33,190 bases of DNA from NCBI GenBank assembly GCA_017508485.1, contig JAFVYV010000014.1:1-33190 (forward strand). Direction: 5' to 3'. The position numbers were made by a program, and so were the translations under genes. This DNA comes from Clostridia bacterium. Its GTDB lineage: Bacteria; Bacillota; Clostridia; Christensenellales; Borkfalkiaceae. Position 1 is the stretch's first letter, and each line of letters starts with the position of its first letter. The notes below the pieces were generated by a model that had not been told where the DNA came from, searched no databases, and saw nothing but the letters and a program-made list of their open reading frames with translations. Positions 7,401-13,499 of this stretch are shown here, piece after piece.

Positions 7401-7960
7401 TCCTTGATAATATTAGAACGGTAAGGGCGCTTCCAACTGCTTACGTAATTGACGGTAGAAATGAAAATATGGATGCAATATTAAGACTTCTTGATATCCA
7501 CAACGTTCCTTTTACAAGATTAGAAGCAGGAACGACTCTTACTTTACGTAGATATCAAGCAGGAGCTGATAACATCAAAATTTATGAAAATACGGTATTA
7601 GGAGAAGCAAAGGAAGTAACCTTCCCTAACGGTGCTATTGCAGTAACGCTTAATAATATGTATGCATATTTAGCAGCTTACCTATTTGAACCAGATAGTT
7701 ACCCACATGCAACAACGTCAGATGATTCTATCGTAAGTTTTGCGCATATGGATTTAATTGATAATAGCGACAACAACGCAGTTTATCGTTCAGAAGTTGA
7801 CGATATATGTTACGTTATCAATGGCGAAAATAGTAGTGGAAACGGTGGCGATACAAATACTGATAATAAGGGTTGTGGTTCAGCGTTAGTTGGAACAAGC
7901 ACTATAGTATTACCACTTCTTTTAGCAGGTGCAGTAGTTCTATTTAAGAAAAAGGACTAA
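4472..7960 (+). CDS. Secreted, C-terminally anchored M14-family metallopeptidase with repeat domain
   Basis: A 1162-residue surface protein. Residues 1-28 are a Sec signal peptide. Residues about 30-400 are Gly/Thr/Val-rich repeats (VFGG, SGGTI, GNTLVDVSGG types), as in a right-handed beta-helix; 400-640 look like beta-sandwich linkers. Residues about 640-920 form an M14 carboxypeptidase-like domain: zinc ligands H699 and E702 (HGNE), the NPNRD block at 755-759, third ligand probably H787 in VDCHED, and a likely catalytic E884 (VEVLR). All key residues are present. The C-terminus has a Gly/Asn/Thr-rich spacer, Gly-Cys-Gly-Ser, a hydrophobic stretch and KKKD, a tripartite anchor shared with the GDPD protein at 16167. 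AAAGGAG supports the ATG. The substrate, peptide or peptidoglycan stem, is unknown. Confidence 0.85.
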   Translation: MKKRLLIVFLALLFGSSLSMVSYFAMADTSVTLDGKSYTSLVDAANALPSFGGTIVVKTDVQLSKTEKTTLPKKDIIITSTNNSVIGLGAGLELQDALTIKNIKLDQTVDGANIYANGNKLVIDTGVIVENSAGGVRPNVFGGATNTFSTTKTSVTIKSGTWAGVYGGNEDGKFTGDTEVIMTGGDVTGTLSGGSKGIDTANDIDFTGNTLVDVSGGTISMLSGGNYGLSGMQRADVKGDISVKIHGDARITNNVYGVGYYNKVITKGDVSIDVYGNAVLERNLYAAGYGKITPSTGETLVTIRENAKLTSAGGIATAGSVGTHGIVGNTHFIVKDNASIKTNIRGTGAGPVTGNTLVEIFGGTVSGVSADANGDATIGGTKTVNVDLTKGEDLVVNGFLEATNFVGGKVTLDASASIVTDKLTGKITASIDGESIVRVVYISVKDISTSGEVEFVTTGTDKLEKTVTPTSIDYVLLDPNRFESVEIRFNYYNSLGLTKEQPSNIKIYKGIHTPTEYRTQLTDVETGVENGKNFAKVTVEPGLYHAIMSYSSGGTVYKYFYVSGKLESQTYDIAFAPYKENNYSEKTAIWQTDEILEQVDTDDLVGFPEGGFDTPTFTKHADHHAEFLTNEDVCEYADNLAKTSNRTYVYYPFGESELGHRWPIIVISKHDLSGMSWEEAGAFIRAKKGEVFMTAGGVHGNEPAGVEGNLAFAKDLTGSYGDEVVNFFEAIIVMPAISVDNLERYVRSDPATGRNPNRDLMQVKLEGTEAQIRAFNNFLPTVHVDCHEDYGRFLYNPDNNYLADDKDVIDVAIRNTSNQNSPMLSVRKGQFNQKEQRSFKMMMDSLEAVKGKGLRPSIYYVDGAGTTHGKGHFTPLGSLDFIVEVLRMTTGKTRYARAVYAMNEALKSLLEQQMSYGGEIAREAWAARDSFETITKFDENRLFALETKYDNGTVQRYERPVFAANGKITYKTVSYTFLDNIRTVRALPTAYVIDGRNENMDAILRLLDIHNVPFTRLEAGTTLTLRRYQAGADNIKIYENTVLGEAKEVTFPNGAIAVTLNNMYAYLAAYLFEPDSYPHATTSDDSIVSFAHMDLIDNSDNNAVYRSEVDDICYVINGENSSGNGGDTNTDNKGCGSALVGTSTIVLPLLLAGAVVLFKKKD

Positions 7961-7975
7961 AAATTTTAGGCAATT

Positions 7976-8008
7976 AAAAAGACGGTTAAATTTAACCGTC
8001 TTTTTTTT
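7976..8008 (+). terminator. Rho-independent terminator of the M14 gene
   Basis: Perfect inverted repeat AAGACGGTTAAA / TTTAACCGTCTT followed by eight T residues. Confidence 0.9.
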
Positions 8009-8036
8009 GCATATTTTATTAAAGTGTGCTTTTTTC

Positions 8037-8065
8037 TTGAAAGAAAGCAAAGTAAGTGGTATAAT
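8037..8065 (+). promoter_or_regulatory. Promoter of the CDF exporter gene
   Basis: TTGAAA (8037-8042), 17-base spacer ending in TGG, TATAAT (8060-8065). The leader is only about 10 bases, just enough for the AAAGGTG site, so no riboswitch can precede this gene. Confidence 0.8.
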
Positions 8066-8082
8066 AAAACAAAGGTGAAAAT

Positions 8083-9201
8083 ATGAAAAACAAAAACAAC
8101 AGAGTGTTTTTAGGCAAAATAGCAAGTATAGTTGGAATAGTTTTTAACCTACTTTTAGCAGGTGGTAAAATTTTAATGGGCGTACTTTTTGGCGCAGTTT
8201 CCGTTATGGCAGACGGCTTTAACAACCTAACCGACTGTGGAAGTAGTGTTATTTCAATGATTTCTTTTAAACTTTCAAGTAAGCCTGCCGACAAAGAACA
8301 CCCTTTTGGACACGAAAGGGTAGAATATATTTGTTCAATGGTGGTTGCCTTTATAATTTTACTTATTGCGTTTAGCGTTATAAAAGAGTCAATAGGCAAA
8401 ATAATAAACGGCTCTATTATGGAGTTTTCTTACCTAATAATCGCCGTTTTAGTTGGCTCAATTTTAATTAAGTTAGGTCTATTTTTCTACTACAGAACGG
8501 TTAGCAAAAAAATAAATTCCGACATATTAAAAGCAACTTCAATTGACTGTTTAACGGACAGTATCTCAACTGGTGTGGTTTTAATAAGCACGGTTGTGTT
8601 TAAGGTTTTTAACGTAAATATTGACGGCTACGCAGGTATATTCGTTGCACTATTTATCGGTTTTTCTGGCGTTAGTGTGTTAAAAGAAACCTTTTCAAAA
8701 TTGGTTGGCGAAGTGCCTGACAAAGAACTTGTTGAAGAAATAAAAACAAGAATTTTAAGTAGAGAAGGGGTTTTAGGTATTCACGACCTAAGTGTTTATT
8801 CTTACGGACCAAACAAGTTTTTTGCAAGTGTTCACGTGGAAGTTGACGCAAACGTTGACGTACTTGCTTCACACGAACTTGTTGACGATATTGAAAAAGA
8901 GTTTTTAGAAGAAACCAACGTTGTTTTAACAGGTCACCTTGACCCTATAGTAGTTGATGATGAAGAAGTAAACGAAATGCGCATTAAAATGGCGCTAGTA
9001 GTTAAAAATATTAACGAAGAATTTTCAATGCACGACTTTAGAATGGTTAAAGGGGAAAGACACACGAATATTTTATTTGACGTTGCCGTTCCTTTCGGTA
9101 CTAAAATGACCAAAGAAGAAATTGAAAATTTAATAAAATTAGAACTTCAAAAAATAGATGAAAAGTACCGTTTAGTTTTAACGGTGGAAAACAGTATATA
9201 A
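8083..9201 (+). CDS. Cation diffusion facilitator (CDF) metal exporter
   Basis: A 372-residue CDF-family efflux protein, six TM helices followed by a cytoplasmic domain of about 160 residues. TM2 carries ADGFNNLTD and the following loop HPFGHER, both typical of the family. By alignment to YiiP the transport site is N47-x3-D51 in TM2 and D155-x3-D159 in TM5. YiiP has D-x3-D and H-x3-D, so the zinc histidine is absent; an Asn/Asp set is what manganese-type CDFs such as MntE show, and Mn2+ or Fe2+ is the likeliest substrate. The C-terminal region is longer than usual, with the metal-binding ferredoxin-like domain (about 205-290) and an extra 75 residues. It stands just upstream of the iron-type DtxR regulator and feo genes, which supports a role in iron or manganese detoxification. 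Confidence 0.85.
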   Translation: MKNKNNRVFLGKIASIVGIVFNLLLAGGKILMGVLFGAVSVMADGFNNLTDCGSSVISMISFKLSSKPADKEHPFGHERVEYICSMVVAFIILLIAFSVIKESIGKIINGSIMEFSYLIIAVLVGSILIKLGLFFYYRTVSKKINSDILKATSIDCLTDSISTGVVLISTVVFKVFNVNIDGYAGIFVALFIGFSGVSVLKETFSKLVGEVPDKELVEEIKTRILSREGVLGIHDLSVYSYGPNKFFASVHVEVDANVDVLASHELVDDIEKEFLEETNVVLTGHLDPIVVDDEEVNEMRIKMALVVKNINEEFSMHDFRMVKGERHTNILFDVAVPFGTKMTKEEIENLIKLELQKIDEKYRLVLTVENSI

Positions 9202-9206
9202 AAAGT

Positions 9207-9233
9207 AAAGCCTTGTTTTTGCAAGGCTTTTTT
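9207..9233 (+). terminator. Rho-independent terminator of the CDF gene
   Basis: Stem AAAGCCTTG / CAAGGCTTT with a six-base T-rich loop and a T tail. It separates the exporter from the dtxR promoter. Confidence 0.9.
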
Positions 9234-9237
9234 AATA

Positions 9238-9266
9238 TTGACTAACGGCTTAAAATGTGGTAAAAT
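9238..9266 (+). promoter_or_regulatory. Promoter of the DtxR-type regulator (leaderless)
   Basis: TTGACT (9238-9243), 17-base spacer ending in TGG, TAAAAT (9261-9266). The ATG begins 7 bases after the -10, so the start codon coincides with the expected transcription start; there is no ribosome site. Confidence 0.8.
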
Positions 9267-9272
9267 AACGGT

Positions 9273-9644
9273 ATGGAAAAGTTTATAAAAGAATCGGGCG
9301 AAATGTATTTAGAAACCATTTTGGTTTTAACCAAAAAACTTGGTTTTGTTCGTTCAGTTGATATCGTTAACGAAACGGGGCATTCAAAATCAAGCGTTTC
9401 AAAGGCTGTTAATATACTAAAAAGTAACGGCTTCATTTCAGTTGCAAAAGACGGTGGAATTACTTTTACAAAAATGGGGGAAGACCACGCAAAAGAAATT
9501 TATGAAAGACACCACGTTTTAAAAGACTTTTTAATTAAACTTGGCGTAACTGAAGAAACTGCTGAAATAGACGCTTGTCGTGTTGAACACGTTATCAGTA
9601 AAGAAACGGTTGATAAAATTAAAGAAAAACTAAAAGAACTTTAA
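9273..9644 (+). CDS. DtxR/IdeR-type iron-dependent transcriptional regulator
   Basis: A 123-residue regulator with an N-terminal winged helix (about 1-65; VDIVNETGHSKSSVSKAV is the recognition region) and the DtxR dimerisation/metal domain (66-123). The C-terminal SH3 domain of DtxR is missing, as in MntR. The metal-site residues are those of the iron class: M11 where MntR has Asp8 and DtxR Met10, and C102, E105, H106 (ACRVEH), exactly matching DtxR Cys102, Glu105 and His106. MntR instead has Glu99, Glu102, His103. H80 is also kept. It should therefore sense Fe2+ rather than Mn2+ and is the obvious candidate to bind the paired palindromes around the feo promoter just downstream. Translation appears leaderless. 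The family is secure; metal choice is inferred from these residues. Confidence 0.88.
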   Translation: MEKFIKESGEMYLETILVLTKKLGFVRSVDIVNETGHSKSSVSKAVNILKSNGFISVAKDGGITFTKMGEDHAKEIYERHHVLKDFLIKLGVTEETAEIDACRVEHVISKETVDKIKEKLKEL

Positions 9645-9681
9645 AAAGAAAAAATTTTTTAAAGTTTTTTTAAAATTTTTT

Positions 9682-9699
9682 AGTTCGCTATGGCGAACT
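9682..9699. promoter_or_regulatory. Upstream feo operator palindrome
   Basis: AGTTCGCTATGGCGAACT, an 18-bp palindrome with one mismatched pair, ends 3 bases before the -35 of the feo promoter. A perfect copy lies at 9773. It is probably the site of the adjacent iron regulator. Confidence 0.75.
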
Positions 9700-9702
9700 T
9701 GC

Positions 9703-9731
9703 TTGACAAAGCCAAAAAAAGTTGATAAAAT
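9703..9731 (+). promoter_or_regulatory. Promoter of the feoAB operon
   Basis: TTGACA (9703-9708), 17-base spacer ending in TGA, TAAAAT (9726-9731). It is one of the best promoters in the window, bracketed by the two palindromes. Confidence 0.88.
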
Positions 9732-9772
9732 AGCCGTAGAGTTTTTAAGAAAGCTCTTTAGTTTTAGCGTTT

Positions 9773-9790
9773 AGTTCGCCATGGCGAACT
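9773..9790. promoter_or_regulatory. Downstream feo operator palindrome
   Basis: AGTTCGCCATGGCGAACT, a perfect 18-bp palindrome in the feo leader, about 35-52 bases past the expected start. Its centre is 91 bp from that of the upstream copy, and both carry a TT before the AG. Confidence 0.8.
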
Positions 9791-9812
9791 GTTATAGAAA
9801 AAAGGAGAAATT

Positions 9813-10046
9813 ATGGAAAAGATTTTAGCCGAATACAAAGTCGGCGAAAGTGGAACTATCAAAAACGTTTCCGGTGAAAAAAGAATTAGAAGAAGACTTT
9901 TTGATATGGGTATAACACCTGGAACAAACGTTTATTTAAGAAAAAAGGCGCCACTTGGCGACCCTATTGAAATTACTATAAGGGGTTATGAACTAACCTT
10001 AAGAAAGACGGAAGCAGAGTGCATTTTAACGGAGGTAAAAAGATGA
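9813..10046 (+). CDS. feoA: Ferrous iron transport protein A
   Basis: A 77-residue FeoA: a small SH3-like cytosolic protein needed for FeoB-driven Fe2+ uptake. The family hallmarks are the middle block RIRRRLFDMGITPGTNV, then APLGDPIEI and a final RKTEAE strand. It has its own AAAGGAG site and is first in feoA-feoB-small Cys protein. The stop TGA overlaps the feoB start as ATGA, so the two are translationally coupled. It should be induced when iron is scarce, through the palindromes at 9682 and 9773. Confidence 0.93.
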   Translation: MEKILAEYKVGESGTIKNVSGEKRIRRRLFDMGITPGTNVYLRKKAPLGDPIEITIRGYELTLRKTEAECILTEVKR

Positions 10047-12277
10047 AAAGATTTGCTCTTTTAGGTAATCCTAACTCAGGTAAAACCACCCTTTTTAACT
10101 CTTTAACAGGTAGTGCAGAGTACGTTGGCAACTGGCCGGGCGTAACGGCTGAAAGAAAGGAAGGAACTTACAAAAAATGTAGTGAACCTATCACGATAGT
10201 TGACCTTCCCGGCATATACTCACTTTCTCCTTACACTCCTGAAGAAGTCGTTTCAAGAAACTTTATTTTAGATGAAAAGCCTGACCTTGTTATTAACATT
10301 GTTGACGCAACTAATTTAGAAAGAAACCTTTATTTAACAACGCAAATTATGGAAATTGACGTGCCTATGGTAATTGCGCTTAATATGATGGATGCGCTAA
10401 CTAAAGCAGGGGACAAAATTGACATAAAGAAGTTGGAAGAAAAAATAGGCGTTCCCGTAGTTGAAATTTCTGCTTTAAGAGAAGACGGATTAGACGAACT
10501 AATGCGTGTTGCTTATGAAGAAAGCAAAAAGGAAAGAAAGGGAGTTTCCGTTATAGAACACCCTGAACTTTGCCACTTAATAGGGGACGTTAAAATTGCC
10601 CTAGAAGCGCAAAAGGTTGACAATCCACTTTTCCACGCAGTAAAGTTCGTTGAGCTTGATGAACTTGAAATGGAAATGCACCAAAATTTAGTTAAGATGG
10701 TTGACGACTTTAAAAAGACCTTTTCAGACGATACTTTTGGTACGGATTTTGATGCAATTATTGCAGACAGTAGATATAAATACATAACAAAAAATTATTC
10801 TCCAACGTTAAAGAGAAAGCACGTTGGAATTTCCGACACCAAGTCTGATAAAATTGACAAGGTTTTAACGCACAAGTGGTTTGGTATTCCTATCTTTTTA
10901 GTAATACTTTTAGCAGTATTCCACCTAACTTTTAGTGAAAACTTTTTATTTTTAGGTGGCGTTTTAGGGGAAGATTTTGTTAGTCTTCCTGGAACGGCGT
11001 TTGAAGGTGTGTTTGGAGAAGGCGCAATATACTCTCCCGGCGTAATACTCCTTAACCTTATGGGCGTGTTTACCGACTGGCTATTTGGCTTAATCGGTGG
11101 CTTGTTTAGTAATTCTGCACCTTGGGTACAAGGATTATTTAACGACGGTATATTTGCAGGTCTTGGTAGCGTACTTTCATTTATTCCACAAATACTTTTA
11201 CTACTACTATTGTTCTCAATTTTAGAAGATAGTGGTTATATGGCAAGAGTTGCCTTTATGCTTGATAGATTGTTTAGAAGATTTGGTTTATCTGGTAGGG
11301 CAGTTCTTCCTATGATAATGGGTTTTGGTTGTTCCGTTCCTGCAATAATCAATACAAGAACACTTGCAGATGAAAAGGAAAAGGTTGCAACCATAAGAGT
11401 TATACCATTTTTCAGTTGCGGGGCAAAACTACCTATTTTAACGGCAGTTTCAGCGGCAATTATTAGCCATTTTGGTTTTACAAGTAGCCCTGACTTAATT
11501 GTATATTCAATGTACGTTGTCGGCGTAGTGGTTGCAATAATTTCTATAATTATAATGCGTGGTACTACAATGAAAGGGGAAACTCCACCGTTTATAATGG
11601 AATTACCAAGTTATCATATGCCACAATTTAAAAATCTTATGATTCACCTTTGGGATAAAGCAAAACACTTTATAAAAAAGGCTTTCACAATAATCGTTGC
11701 ATCAAGCATTGTAGTTTGGGTATTAACAAACTTTACCTTTGGTTGGAAGTTTATTGCAGACGGCAACGTTAACGACAGTATTTTAGGTGGAATAGGTATG
11801 CTACTTCAACCTATATTTACTCCACTTGGCTTTGGTGCACAATTAAACGCAAACGGTTGGGTGTTTATAGTTGCGGCAATTATAGGTTTAATCGCAAAAG
11901 AAAACGTTATTGCAGCATTTGGTGTTTTGGCGGCTTGTATTGCAGGTGGCGCAGTTTCTTCAGAAGAAGGCGTTCAAGAAGTTGTTACTATAATAGGTGC
12001 AACCGGTATAACTTGGCAAGGCGCAATAGCGTTTATAATATTTAATATGACAACTATTCCGTGTTTTGCGGCAGTTGCAACTGCTAAGGCAGAAATACCA
12101 GACAAAAAGAAATTTAGTGGCACAATGCTTTTCTGGTTAGTTGCATCATATATAGTAAGTACTGTGTGCTATTTATCACTAACTTACTGGTGGACGGCAA
12201 TTATATTTGCAGTAGTACTTGTTGCTGTTTTAATTTTAATAAGAAAAGTAAATTTTAAGTTTAAAAAGAAAAGGTAG
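10043..12277 (+). CDS. feoB: Ferrous iron transport protein B
   Basis: A 744-residue membrane transporter for Fe2+ with an N-terminal G domain. G1 is GNPNSGKTT (8-16), followed by the G2 threonine region GNWPGVT, G3 DLPG and G4 NMMD. About eleven hydrophobic segments follow from roughly residue 275, including the two Gate regions (for example MGFGCSVPAI and FFSCGAKLPIL, with the conserved cysteines). The frame also opens at a GTG (10019), but the ATG at 10043 has GGAGGT 6-7 bases upstream and overlaps the feoA stop by ATGA, so it is the start. Length is normal for the family, and no motif is missing. The small Cys-rich gene follows 6 bases later. Confidence 0.95.
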   Translation: MKRFALLGNPNSGKTTLFNSLTGSAEYVGNWPGVTAERKEGTYKKCSEPITIVDLPGIYSLSPYTPEEVVSRNFILDEKPDLVINIVDATNLERNLYLTTQIMEIDVPMVIALNMMDALTKAGDKIDIKKLEEKIGVPVVEISALREDGLDELMRVAYEESKKERKGVSVIEHPELCHLIGDVKIALEAQKVDNPLFHAVKFVELDELEMEMHQNLVKMVDDFKKTFSDDTFGTDFDAIIADSRYKYITKNYSPTLKRKHVGISDTKSDKIDKVLTHKWFGIPIFLVILLAVFHLTFSENFLFLGGVLGEDFVSLPGTAFEGVFGEGAIYSPGVILLNLMGVFTDWLFGLIGGLFSNSAPWVQGLFNDGIFAGLGSVLSFIPQILLLLLLFSILEDSGYMARVAFMLDRLFRRFGLSGRAVLPMIMGFGCSVPAIINTRTLADEKEKVATIRVIPFFSCGAKLPILTAVSAAIISHFGFTSSPDLIVYSMYVVGVVVAIISIIIMRGTTMKGETPPFIMELPSYHMPQFKNLMIHLWDKAKHFIKKAFTIIVASSIVVWVLTNFTFGWKFIADGNVNDSILGGIGMLLQPIFTPLGFGAQLNANGWVFIVAAIIGLIAKENVIAAFGVLAACIAGGAVSSEEGVQEVVTIIGATGITWQGAIAFIIFNMTTIPCFAAVATAKAEIPDKKKFSGTMLFWLVASYIVSTVCYLSLTYWWTAIIFAVVLVAVLILIRKVNFKFKKKR

Positions 12278-12283
12278 AATATT

Positions 12284-12439
12284 ATGGGAGCAACTGAAAT
12301 ATTAGTTATAATAGGGTGCGTTTTGGTGGTCGGTGGCGTAATAGTTAGTGCAATTATCAAAAAAATTAAAGGTGTGCCTAGTTGCGATTGCTGTTCTTCT
12401 GATTGTGCAAATTGTAAAAAGGCTAAAAAGAAAAAATAA
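12284..12439 (+). CDS. FeoB-associated Cys-rich membrane protein
   Basis: A 51-residue protein: one transmembrane helix (about 5-25) and a basic cytoplasmic tail with C34, C36, C37, C41 and C44, ending in a run of Lys. Short one-TM proteins with a Cys cluster commonly follow feoB in Firmicutes and are annotated as FeoB-associated; they may take the place of FeoC or hold an iron ion near the pore. AAAGGT lies just upstream of the ATG, and only 6 bases separate it from the feoB stop, so it is the third gene of the operon. Confidence 0.85.
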   Translation: MGATEILVIIGCVLVVGGVIVSAIIKKIKGVPSCDCCSSDCANCKKAKKKK

Positions 12440-12560
12440 CAAGAATTTTTGCAAAATTTTTGCTAAAAACAACGCAAAAAACGGCTTTTTTAGTTAAAAA
12501 TAATCAAAAACGCAAAAAACAAGCAAAAATGCGCAAAAACAATATATTTTAACAAAAATT

Positions 12561-12591
12561 AGGGTAAAAACGGTGAGTTTTGCCCTTTTTT
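12561..12591 (+). terminator. Rho-independent terminator of the feo operon
   Basis: Stem AGGGTAAAA / TTTTGCCCT (one G-T pair) with an eight-base loop and a T tract. Confidence 0.8.
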
Positions 12592-12641
12592 AATTTTTTT
12601 ATAAATTTTTAAAAATAAATGAAAGAAAAAACCAAAAAGCC

Positions 12642-12670
12642 TTGAAAAAGGGAAATAAAAGTGCTATAAT
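12642..12670 (+). promoter_or_regulatory. Promoter of the etfBA-lctD operon
   Basis: TTGAAA (12642-12647), 17-base spacer ending in TGC, TATAAT (12665-12670). The leader is about 44 bases. Confidence 0.8.
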
Positions 12671-12720
12671 ACCTTTGTTATAGAACTACATTATAATTTC
12701 AATTTTAAGAGGTATGGAAA

Positions 12721-13497
12721 ATGAATATTGTTGTATGTGTCAAGCAAGTACCGATGAGTGGAGATGCGAAGGTTGACCCAGTAACTGGGGTAATGATTCG
12801 TTCTTCTGCGGATACTAAGTTAAATCCATTTGACCTTTACGCTATTGAAACGGCTTTAAGGTTAAAAAAGGAAGGGGACAGAGTTGTAGCATTGACTATG
12901 GGTCCACCATCAGCAGCTGCGGCTTTAGAAGAATGTATTGCTATGGGTATTGATGATGGTATTTTAGTTACTGACAGAGCGTTTGCCGGTGCAGACGTTT
13001 TAGCAACTAGTTACACACTTTCTCAAGCAATTAGAAGAGTTAACCCAGATATTATTATTTGTGGTAAACAAACGACTGACGGTGATACTGCACAAGTAGG
13101 TGCTGAAATTTCAGAATTTTTAGCAATTCCTTGCGTATCTAACGTTGACAACGTTGAAGGTGTTAAAGACGGTTATATTACTTTAACAAGCAATTTAGGT
13201 GACGTAGAAGAAACTTTAAAGGTAAAAATGCCTTGCTTAATTTCAGTAGAAAAAGAAATCTACACACCAAGACTTCCTTCATATAAGAGAAAGAAAGGTT
13301 TAGGTAAGATTGAACTAAAAACTCTTACTTTACAAGATTTTATTGATAAAGACCCAAACAACTATGGTCTAAAGGGTTCTCCAACGCAAGTTGAAAGAAT
13401 ATTCCCACCAGAAGTAAAAGTCGAAAAACTCGCACTTGACAAAGCAGATGCTGCGGGTGGTATTTATAAAATTTTAAAGGATAAGAAGTTTATTTAA
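12721..13497 (+). CDS. etfB: Electron transfer flavoprotein beta subunit (lactate dehydrogenase complex)
   Basis: A 258-residue EtfB. Typical blocks are VVCVKQVP at the start, LNPFDLYAIE, GPPSAAAALEE and ICGKQTTDGDTAQVG. The block RAFAGADVLATSYTL resembles bifurcating EtfB proteins, in which the bound flavin faces an NAD(H) site. It pairs with EtfA encoded 2 bases downstream, and the order B-A-LDH equals lctB-lctC-lctD of Acetobacterium woodii. There the complex oxidises lactate with NAD+ by also oxidising reduced ferredoxin (confurcation). The complex is cytoplasmic. The ribosome site is GAGG, 10 bases upstream. The family is certain; confurcation is inferred from the operon and the Fe-S domain of EtfA. 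Confidence 0.9.
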   Translation: MNIVVCVKQVPMSGDAKVDPVTGVMIRSSADTKLNPFDLYAIETALRLKKEGDRVVALTMGPPSAAAALEECIAMGIDDGILVTDRAFAGADVLATSYTLSQAIRRVNPDIIICGKQTTDGDTAQVGAEISEFLAIPCVSNVDNVEGVKDGYITLTSNLGDVEETLKVKMPCLISVEKEIYTPRLPSYKRKKGLGKIELKTLTLQDFIDKDPNNYGLKGSPTQVERIFPPEVKVEKLALDKADAAGGIYKILKDKKFI

Positions 13498-13499
13498 TT

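Larger units (their letters stand above)
12440..12720 (+). other. Gene-free AT-rich spacer between feo and lct operons
   Basis: The 281 bases hold a perfect inverted repeat GCAAAATTTTTGC (12451-12463), five copies of GCAAAA within about 100 bases, the feo terminator and the lct promoter. No ORF is supported. Confidence 0.6.

Noticed and set aside
8003..8082. Manganese or other riboswitch before the CDF gene
   Set aside because: The promoter leaves only about 10 bases of leader, too short for an aptamer.
10019..10042. Upstream GTG start for feoB
   Set aside because: It lies inside feoA; the ATG at 10043 has GGAGGT and the classic ATGA overlap.
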